From Victivallales bacterium (GTDB lineage Bacteria > Verrucomicrobiota > Lentisphaeria > Oligosphaerales > Lenti-02), in NCBI GenBank assembly GCA_018648945.1, contig JABGQJ010000122.1, positions 1 through 14,674 on the forward strand: 14,674 nucleotides of DNA. The letters run 5' to 3'. The notes beneath the pieces were generated by a model that had not been told where the DNA came from, did no database searches, and saw nothing but the letters and a program-made list of their open reading frames with translations. Position 1 is the first letter of the stretch. Each line of letters starts with the position of its first letter. Both the position numbers and the translations under genes were made by a program. This document shows, in pieces, positions 6,481-13,900 of the stretch.

Positions 6481-8415
6481 CTAACCAATGTCAGCCCCAC
6501 TGGGCATATCGCCATCAGGCATCAGAAGCCGCAACTTCTTGCCTGCACGGGCCGCCAGTAACATGCCCTCGGACTCGATCCCGAACAACGTCGCGGGTTT
6601 CAGATTGGCCACCACGACCAAGGTCCGATCGATCAATTCCTCGGGCGTGTAGAAATTCGCGATCCCGGCCACGACCTGCCGCGTCCCCGCCCCAACCTGG
6701 AGTTGGAGCTTGAGGAGTCTGTCGGCCCCCTCGACCCGTTCGGCCTTGACCACGCGCGCCGTCTTCATCTTGACCTCGCCAAAGACGCCGATATCGATCA
6801 ACTGCACGCCGGCCGGGACGGCTTTCTTGCCCTTGCCCGGCTTTGGCTTGGCCTTGGTTTCGCCCAGGACTTTCTTGGCATCGACGCGAGGGAACAGCGG
6901 CTCCAGATCACCGAGGGAGCTCCCCGGCAGGAGTCCGGACCAGACCTCCAGCGTGCTCAGATGCGGCTCCAGATGATCCTCGGCCAATCCCAGAGAGGCG
7001 CGCAAGGCAGACATCTTGTCGGGCATGATCGGGTAGAGCAAGCCGGAAACGATCCGCAGGCACTCGCCCGCGTTGCACAGCACCCGCGCCAGATCGGCTT
7101 GGCGCGCGGGATCCTTGGCCAGAGCCCAAGGCTGCATCCGGTCGAAATAGCGGTTGGCCGCACGGACAGCGCCCAGCACTTGGGCCACGCCGCGATCAAG
7201 CTGCATGGCGTTCAGGTGGTCGCGCATATGGGTGACCGCGCCGAGGGTGGCCTCGATCAGTTCCTGCTCGTCCTCGCCGGGGGCAGGGCAAGCGGGGATC
7301 TTCCCGTCGAAGCTACGCGCCATCATCTTGACGACCCGACTGGTCATATTGCCCAGATCGTTCGCCAGATCCGCGTTGTAGCGGGTGATGAACGCCTCTT
7401 CGGTGAAGCTGGCATCCTGCCCTAGCGACATCTCGGCCATGAGGAAATAGCGGAAGGCGTCCACCCCGTAGGTGTCGGCCATCTCCATGGGATTGACCAC
7501 ATTGCCAAGGGACTTGCTCATCTTGTTGCGTCCCACCAGCCACCAGCCATGCGCAAAGACCGTGCGCGGCAGTTCCACGCCCATGGCCTTGAGCATGGTC
7601 GGCCAGTAGACCGTATGCGTGGTCAGGATGTCTTTGCCGATCAAGTGGTAGGAGGCGGGCCACCAGGCTGCGAACTGCGCGTCGTCGGAGCGGTAGCCCA
7701 CGCCGCTGATGTAGTTCACCAGCGCGTCGAACCAGACGTAGGTCACATAGTCGGAGTCGAAAGGCAGGTCGATGCCCCAGGCGAGGCGACTCTTGGGGCG
7801 GCTGATGCAGAGGTCGCCCAGCGGCTGCCGCAGAAAGCCCAGGGTCTCCTGACGCCGGTGCTCGGGCTGGATGAACTCGGGATGGGCCTCGATGTGCTGC
7901 ACCAGCCACTCCTGGTAGCTGCTCATCCGGAAGAAGTAGTTCTTCTCCAACAGCTTCTCGACGGGGCGATCGCACTCCGGGCAGTTGCCCTCCACCAGAT
8001 CCTTCTCGGTGAAGAAGCGCTCGCAGGGCACGCAGTACCAGCCCTCGTACTCGTCGGCGTAGATCTCGCCCCGATCCCAGAGATCGCTCAGAATCTCCTG
8101 CACGATGCGCTTGTGTCGGGGCTCGGTGGTGCGAATGAAGTCGTCGTGGGTGATGCCCAGCCGGGCCCACAGCTCCTGGAAGCGGACGACGGTCTGGTCG
8201 CACTGCTCCTGGGGGCTGATGCCGTTGGCTTCGGCTGCCTGCTGCACCTTCTGGCCGTGCTCGTCGGTGCCGGTCAGGAAGTGGGTCGGCTCGCCGAGCA
8301 ACCGGTGGTAGCGGGCCAACACATCAGCCAGAATCGTCGTGTATGCGTGGCCGATGTGCGGCTTGTCATTGACGTAGTATATGGGGGTCGTGATGTAGAA
8401 ATGGTTTGGATTCAT
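6481..8415 (-). CDS. metG: Methionyl-tRNA synthetase
   Basis: This cytoplasmic 644-residue enzyme charges tRNA-Met with methionine for translation. The Rossmann catalytic domain opens with FYITTPIYYVNDKPHIGHAY, containing the HIGH signature at 20-23. The connective domain has one zinc knuckle (C128, C131, C145, C148), and NKMSKSLGN places KMSKS at 298-302. A helical anticodon-binding domain follows (about 340-500), then a Lys/Pro-rich linker (520-533) and a C-terminal OB-fold tRNA-binding/dimerisation domain (about 538-644, ending with GDMPSGADIG). All expected residues are present and the length is normal for the form with the C-terminal domain. The start is the ATG at 8415; the frame is open further upstream, but those codons give no recognisable protein. 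GAGGAT lies 9 bases before the ATG. It is a core gene sitting among glycan genes and is 109 bases from the permease gene upstream. No T-box or other Met/SAM leader was seen. Confidence 0.98.
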   Translation of the reverse strand: MNPNHFYITTPIYYVNDKPHIGHAYTTILADVLARYHRLLGEPTHFLTGTDEHGQKVQQAAEANGISPQEQCDQTVVRFQELWARLGITHDDFIRTTEPRHKRIVQEILSDLWDRGEIYADEYEGWYCVPCERFFTEKDLVEGNCPECDRPVEKLLEKNYFFRMSSYQEWLVQHIEAHPEFIQPEHRRQETLGFLRQPLGDLCISRPKSRLAWGIDLPFDSDYVTYVWFDALVNYISGVGYRSDDAQFAAWWPASYHLIGKDILTTHTVYWPTMLKAMGVELPRTVFAHGWWLVGRNKMSKSLGNVVNPMEMADTYGVDAFRYFLMAEMSLGQDASFTEEAFITRYNADLANDLGNMTSRVVKMMARSFDGKIPACPAPGEDEQELIEATLGAVTHMRDHLNAMQLDRGVAQVLGAVRAANRYFDRMQPWALAKDPARQADLARVLCNAGECLRIVSGLLYPIMPDKMSALRASLGLAEDHLEPHLSTLEVWSGLLPGSSLGDLEPLFPRVDAKKVLGETKAKPKPGKGKKAVPAGVQLIDIGVFGEVKMKTARVVKAERVEGADRLLKLQLQVGAGTRQVVAGIANFYTPEELIDRTLVVVANLKPATLFGIESEGMLLAARAGKKLRLLMPDGDMPSGADIG

Positions 8416-8460
8416 AGCTCCAAGATCCTCGTCAGGGTCGGCAATACAGGTCAAGCCAGC

Positions 8461-8482
8461 CACGACCTGTGCTTCGGTCGTG
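8461..8482 (-). promoter_or_regulatory. Stem-loop in the metG leader / after the permease gene
   Basis: CACGACC (8461-8467) and GGTCGTG (8476-8482) form a perfect 7-bp stem around an 8-base loop. It sits 45 bases upstream of the metG ATG and 42 bases after the permease stop. The downstream bases on the - strand (GCTGGCTTGACC) hold no T-run, so an intrinsic terminator is unlikely. It may separate or stabilise the two transcripts; a regulatory role in metG expression is possible but unsupported. Confidence 0.35.
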
Positions 8483-8524
8483 CCGGACAGCGGGAGTTCG
8501 GGGGAGGGAGACCTTGCGGAAGTC

Positions 8525-9925
8525 CTAGGCGACCATCTGGGCACCGACCTCGCGGTTCCAGAAGAGCACCACAGCCACCAATCCCAGGAAGCTGATCACC
8601 AGCACCACATAGATGCCGCCGAGAACCACATACGCCAGTGGAATCGGTCTGTCGGCCGCCAATGCATCGGCCATCCAGAACAGCTGCCAGTTCGGCACGC
8701 AGGCATAGAGCACGCTCGCTACCCGGTTGCCGGTGCGCGGGAGGGGAGACAGGTATGTCCCCCCCTCCGGAATCCGCGGTCGATGGATCGAACGCCGGAA
8801 CACGTAGGAGGCAAAGCTCTTGCCGTCCTTCCGGGCAGCCAGGCCTTCGCCCTTGACCGGCACTTCGGTCCACTCCCCCGTGACAGTGTCGTAGAGGCCC
8901 ATCAAGCGTGGCGGGGAGTCAAGGTCGGACAGCTTGCGCTTCCAGCCTGCCTGATCCCGCCAGGCTTCCTCCGGTAGGTTCCCCAGGGCCGGCAACGGCC
9001 CGCTGGGCTCGCCTTCGCACCAGACCAGAAAATCGCCATCTCCCATGGACTGGGGTTGGCTCCAACGCCCCACATCCACCCGTTCGGTCTCGGAGAACGA
9101 GTAGTAGGAGGACCAGAGGGTGGTATGCCCTCGGGTCGATGCACTGTCCTGCCATGCCTCGTATACGTGGCGACCCAACAGATAATCGGACATCAGCCCG
9201 ACCACAAAGATGACTGAACAGATCAGGAAGTTGGTTGCCAAGCCAAAGCGCGTCGACAGTGCAGTCGCCAGTGTTCCCATGGCCCACACCGAGTACACGA
9301 TCAGGATCAGGGCGGGAAGCAGTTCCCACGAATACCCGACCATTTTGCTCTCGCCAGCTTCGGTGACCGGCACGAAATAGATGATGGTAAAGGCGATCGG
9401 TATGATCACCAGCATCGACAACACGGCGGACATCGGGAAGGAGGAGCGGCTGATATAGTTGTGCAGCCCCGCGATCACAAAGCTCAGGATGATGGCGCTG
9501 AAGTAGATGATCATCGCGGAATTGTCCAGGCGGAACTGATCCTTGGCGACGCGAACCGCGATCAGAGTGGCGAGGAACGTGAGCAGGCAGAACACCCCAA
9601 GCGCGGCCAGAATGCCGAGAATCTTGGCCAGGATGAAGGCTGGTCGTCTCACCGGCTTGGACAGCACGAGCAAGGCGGTGCCGTTGCCGATCTCCCGCGC
9701 GATGGCGTGGCTGGAGGACAGAACCGCCACCAACCAGCCGAACACGAGCATGGTAGCCATCGCACTGTCGATGACCAGCTTGACCTGCTCGCGGAACACG
9801 AACAGAGTCATGAGCGGGAACACGCCGATCAGCGCGAGGGCCGCGAGGAGCACAAGCAGGAAGATCGGCTCTCGCAAGGTCTCACGGAAGGTGTTTTTGG
9901 AGATCTGGTATACGGAAGAAAACAC
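8525..9925 (-). CDS. ABC-2 type transporter permease with a large soluble insert
   Basis: This 466-residue inner-membrane protein resembles the NosY-like/ABC-2 permeases annotated as 'multi-copper enzyme maturation' permeases. The N-terminus (VYQISKNTFRETLREP) is typical. I see likely membrane segments at about 20-44, 56-76, 97-124, 137-155, 166-187, 201-223 and 229-250, then one at 429-456. Between them (about 253-405) lies a soluble stretch of about 150 residues without recognised homology. After it comes the conserved block VPNWQLFWMADAL and a final LFWNRE. The start is a GTG at 9925, chosen because the family's N-terminal motif begins there; the ribosome site is weak. It lies 45 bases after the small secreted protein gene and 109 bases before metG. 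No ATP-binding subunit is in the window, so its partner and substrate are unknown; these permeases are more often tied to export or envelope processes than to sugar uptake. Confidence 0.83.
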   Translation of the reverse strand: MFSSVYQISKNTFRETLREPIFLLVLLAALALIGVFPLMTLFVFREQVKLVIDSAMATMLVFGWLVAVLSSSHAIAREIGNGTALLVLSKPVRRPAFILAKILGILAALGVFCLLTFLATLIAVRVAKDQFRLDNSAMIIYFSAIILSFVIAGLHNYISRSSFPMSAVLSMLVIIPIAFTIIYFVPVTEAGESKMVGYSWELLPALILIVYSVWAMGTLATALSTRFGLATNFLICSVIFVVGLMSDYLLGRHVYEAWQDSASTRGHTTLWSSYYSFSETERVDVGRWSQPQSMGDGDFLVWCEGEPSGPLPALGNLPEEAWRDQAGWKRKLSDLDSPPRLMGLYDTVTGEWTEVPVKGEGLAARKDGKSFASYVFRRSIHRPRIPEGGTYLSPLPRTGNRVASVLYACVPNWQLFWMADALAADRPIPLAYVVLGGIYVVLVISFLGLVAVVLFWNREVGAQMVA

Positions 9926-9970
9926 GCGGGGGGGTAAATCCTAGTTGGGTCTGCCGGAGGCGAGGGAAAG

Positions 9971-10588
9971 CTACTGGCCAGTGGTGATTGGGGCCATCAT
10001 GGGCCCCACGGGGGCTGGCTGTGGCGCCGGTGCCGCCTTGGCATCGCTGGGTACGGCACCGCTTTTGGCCAGTTCGAGCTTGGCGACATAGCCAGCATAG
10101 TGCTTCGGCAGACGTTTGTAATCAATGATACCCGCGAGGGATTCGGCATTCTTGGCCCAGTCCTCGCTGTTCAGGACGATAGTGGAGAATCGGTTGCGGC
10201 GGAGCTCGTCCACATATTGGGTCGGTACATAGCTGGAGTCGCCCAGAATGATGATCCGCTTGGGCTTGAGGAAGCCGACAAAGTTCAGGAATTCGGCCTG
10301 GGGAATGGGTTCCGCTTCCGGCCGACTGGGCATGAAGAACAGCTCTTCCTGGCCGCCCGCCTCGGGCGAGATGAGCAGGATGGGGTGTTTCCGCTTGTTT
10401 TGCGCCAGGGCCGCCAGCAAGCGGGACCTACCGTAATTGCCGGTGATCACGAGCGTGTCAACCCGATTGCGGGACTGCCACTTCTTGAATACATTGATCC
10501 GGTTGACCCAACCAGCCTGGGCCACCATGGTCGTACCGACGAAAACGGCTACCAAGAACGCACCACGCAGACCTCGTTTCGTCAGCAT
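9971..10588 (-). CDS. Small secreted protein of unknown function, CW_binding_2-like fold suspected
   Basis: The product has 205 residues. Residues 1-25 form a clear signal peptide (LTKRGLRG, hydrophobic AFLVAVFVG, cleavage after VAQA). The mature part alternates strands and helices: VDTLVITGNYGRSRLLAALA, KHPILLISPE, then FLKPKRIIILGDSSYVPTQY and FSTIVLNSEDW. This order (VxxVIxGN...DALAAAPLA...PILL...lKPkrviiLGgs) resembles one cell-wall-binding repeat 2 module (PF04122), but I rely on pattern memory and the similarity is weak. The last 28 residues are Ala/Pro-rich and probably unstructured. The start is the ATG at 10588, with a near-perfect GAGGAGG site; the longer frame to 10639 has no support. 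It is followed 45 bases later by the ABC-2 permease, which suggests a joint role in the envelope. No function can be assigned. Confidence 0.72.
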   Translation of the reverse strand: MLTKRGLRGAFLVAVFVGTTMVAQAGWVNRINVFKKWQSRNRVDTLVITGNYGRSRLLAALAQNKRKHPILLISPEAGGQEELFFMPSRPEAEPIPQAEFLNFVGFLKPKRIIILGDSSYVPTQYVDELRRNRFSTIVLNSEDWAKNAESLAGIIDYKRLPKHYAGYVAKLELAKSGAVPSDAKAAPAPQPAPVGPMMAPITTGQ

Positions 10589-10961
10589 GACTGCCTCCTC
10601 TGTGTTTTCCAGAATTCTGCCATCAGCCGTGGACCCCAAGGCTTATCCGAACCTGTCGGCATCCCGCACGGCTACCCCGGAAGCCACCGGGACCGAAACG
10701 GAATACAAGTACCCCGGAGCAAACGGCACCCCGAGTTGCCACACAATACAGCATCTCGCCGATTTCGCACGAGCCCAATCTGAAAAACTGACGTTCTTGT
10801 CCCCTTCCCATTGTGTTCGGCGGGTGAGCCACCCGAATCCCCTGTCGCCAAGGCGGTCCCCCGCCTGCTCTCTGCCCGCAGCCGGAGGAGCGTCAGAGGT
10901 CCCCGACCAAAGGCAGATGGACATGGCTGCACAGGCGGGTCCATGCCGCACACGGTTCGCC
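10589..10961. other. 373-base intergenic region
   Basis: No gene, tRNA or recognised RNA was seen between the heparinase-like stop and the small secreted protein start; the frames that cross it give low-complexity Arg/Pro/Gly-rich peptides. It holds two perfect short hairpins: CGGGTG/CACCCG at 10821-10835 (3-base loop) and GGCGG/CCGCC at about 10852-10865. Neither is followed by a T-run on the - strand, though they may end or slow transcription from the heparinase-like gene. A promoter for the next gene is expected here, but no convincing -35/-10 pair could be placed. Confidence 0.5.
10594..10599 (-). promoter_or_regulatory. Strong ribosome binding site of the small secreted protein
   Basis: AGGAGG on the - strand, five bases before the ATG at 10588, is the best Shine-Dalgarno match in the window. 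It fixes the start at the signal peptide and suggests the gene is translated well. A 10-bp perfect palindrome, CAGAATTCTG (10610-10619), lies a few bases further upstream and could be a protein-binding site or chance. Confidence 0.75.
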
Positions 10962-13900
10962 CTACCAAGCCACCCGACAGAGCGTGCCATCGGCGGCAAC
11001 GGCGGCGACCGTGCCAGGGGCTGGTCCCGCGAAGAGCTTGACGACGGGAGCGCTGCCGACGGCTAGCTGCCCGAGATCCCGCCCTGTCTCGGCATCGAAG
11101 AAGGCCAGGTTGCCGCCCTTGGTGCCTGCTGCCACCAGGGACGTGCCGGTGGCGATCGGGATGCAGGCCACGATGGAGATCTTCTCTGCAAGGCTGTGGT
11201 ACCAGAGCTGTTGCCAGTCGATCTTCCGCCCGTCCTTCGCGGGGCGAAGCCTGCCGGCGCGAATCCCGCAGAGGGGGTCTGCCACGGCCAGGAACGTGTG
11301 GTTCGGCCCCCCCGTAGCGAGATCGACAACCGAGCCGCCAATATGGGCAAGATAGGCGCTGGCCTGAGATTCGTCGGACCGGAGAATGCGGATGCCACGC
11401 GACGTACCACAGATGATCTGCTGCGTGCCGTCTCCCAGAATGGGACCAACGGCGACCCGGCGGGGAACGCTGATGTTCAGCCCCCCATGGGCTGTCTTTC
11501 CAGCGGGCAGGACGACGTTTCCCGCGTGGTCGTAGGCCTTCACCAACGGATAGGAGGTGTTGAAGAGGGCGACGATCTCCTGCTGGCCATCGCCATCCAG
11601 GTCCGCCACTTCGCCACAGACAAAATCACCGGTGATCCTGCCTCGGCGGCGGTCCATGTAGTGCTCCCAGCGCAACGTCCCGTCGCCCGCGAGCACATGC
11701 ACCCAGTTGGCGCCGGCGACGATTTCGGCCTTCCCGTCGCCGTCTAGATCGGCGATGCGAAGCAGGTCCACGACTGGCGGGCCATCGGTGGAGCCCTGCG
11801 TGCCCTTGCAGGTGAACTCCCAGAGCTTCGTGCCATCGGCGCGGAACAGGCAGACCCGATGGTCTGCCGTTCCCACGACAATCTCGGGGACGTCATCGCC
11901 ATTTGTGTCGCCTACCGCAAGGGCGCGCAGCGGGGTGTCGAGCGCGAAGCGGGCCAGCAATCTCCCGTCGTGGGAGAACGCGCCGCCGCCGTCTGGCCCT
12001 GCGACCACCCATTCCCGCTTCCCGTCGCGATCCATGTCGATGGCGACCGTATCGGCGACCCGGAGACCCAGCTTGAGTCGCTGCACCTTGGTTTCGGGGA
12101 TGACTGTCTTCGCCACCGCTGCTTTGGCGGTCCGCTCGGCTCGTGGCGCATCGGCAAGCCGCCCCCGCAGCTGTTCCGCGAAGGCCACCAGCGCGGGATA
12201 CGCAGTCCAGCCTGTCAGCTGGAGACGGTGCGTGCCTTTGGGGACCCGCAAGGAGACCGTGCCATTTCCCTGCTGAACCCGCATCGGCTTGCCATCCAGA
12301 AGCACACTCGCGATGCTGCCGCGAAGGACAATCTCCCGCTCGGCCACGCAGCGGACCCTAAGACCGCCAGCGCGGAGATCGATCAGGAAGTCGGCGGGCG
12401 CAGCCACCGTCAGCGCCCCGTCGCCGGCCTCCGTGCAGTCGCCGAAGAACGCCGTCGCGCGGTCTAGCAGGAACACCCCGCACGCGCTCCCCGTGCCGGG
12501 CAACGGCCCCAGTCCAGCCACCACCACCTCCCGGCCATCCCGAACCACCGCCGTCGTCTTGCCCTTGGCTTCAAGGCGGACCCGAGTGCCCTGCTCGCGG
12601 TCCGCATGGGGCAGCAGGAGATTGATGAACCCCAGGGAATCGCCCGCCCTCAGGTCTCCTCGCTTGTCCTGCTGAAACACCTTCACAACCGGCTTCGCAA
12701 AGGGATAGAACCTCTCCCAATGATCATTGGTCAGATTGGCGGTCTCGAGGTCGAGACTCGACCCGCCATCGGAGCTGATCCTCAGGAATCGGCCCTTCTG
12801 CTCCAGGAGCAGATCGTCGCCCACCAGACTCGGTTCGCCGAGGGCGCGCCAACTGCACCGCGCCAGGTACTCGCCAGCGGTCGGCGCGACGCACCGGTCC
12901 ACCACCAGGAAGTATTTCCCCTTGCGCCAGAACACCGCTCGTTCCGTGTTCGCAAAGGTGGTCTTGGTGATGCCCCACCGACCGTCCTGCGCGAAGGCGG
13001 CAAGACGGGCCAGGGTCCGCTTCGGGTAGCCGCCCTTGCCCTCGCGGAGGAAGAGCACGCCACTATGGTCCGCCGCATCGCGGTGCTCGTAGGAGTGATC
13101 CACCAGCCACATGCGGCCATGCGCAGTCAGATTGGCAATGGTGTGGATATCATTCTGCTTGTGCCCGTGAGGCCCGGGCGGCCCGGCCCAGACACCCGCG
13201 CCATCGAGTAGCATGTATTGCCCGTCGGTGTCCCAGTTCTCGCGGAAGACGAGCTTGTTGAAGAGGGTTGGATCGACCACGCTCTTCTTGGCGTAGACGG
13301 GGACCTTGCGCGCATCGCCCTTGGCCAGCGGCGCGTCGTAGATGGGGATCTGGATCAGCCCGGTCCACTCGTCCGGGCGGACGGGCTCGACGGTCAGATC
13401 AAAGGCCAGTGAATTCTGGAAGATGCGGAGCCCGCAGGCCTGGGGCAGCTTGTTGCGGATCACCCAGTAGAGACGAGGGTCGCGGTAGTACCAGGCAGCT
13501 GGGGCCAGTAGCTCGAAGAAGGCTGGCTGGACGATGTTCGGGCTGTCCCCGAAGCCGGTATCGAAGCCTAGGTTGTTCATGCAGGCCAGGGCCACCAGGC
13601 GGGCGTGATGCAGAGCGATGCCGCTCTCGAAGTAGCGCAGGTTGGGGCGTGCCAGCGCGTAGCTCATCGTGGAGTTGGGGGCGTAGCAGAGGTAGCCACT
13701 GGCGTCCTCCAGAATCTGGAAGGTGCTGGCCTGCCCCGCAAAGACCGCATCGGCACAGCGCATCCAGTAGTCGCTGGCCGCCGAGGGGTAGTGCCTGTCA
13801 AAATACTGCCATGCCTGGAGGGAGCGAAGCGCCGAGAAGGTGCCGTGGTTCTCGTCCACGCATTGCGTCATTCCTCCCGCCACCTGCTGGTGGAACGCGC

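Noticed and set aside
8416..8524. Possible T-box or SAM riboswitch in front of metG
   Set aside because: The gap is only 109 bases and lacks the conserved T-box sequence or a SAM-type core; only one simple stem-loop is present.
8416..8544. N-terminal extension of metG by 43 codons
   Set aside because: The extension covers the stem-loop and intergenic bases, has no family similarity, and the enzyme family starts just before the FYITTPIYY strand.
7549..8595. Open + strand frame of 348 codons opposite metG
   Set aside because: It is antisense to metG over the whole catalytic domain and has no recognisable motif.
10437..11066. Open + strand frame of 209 codons across the 373-base gap
   Set aside because: It overlaps the supported - strand genes at both ends, has no domain and no convincing ribosome site.
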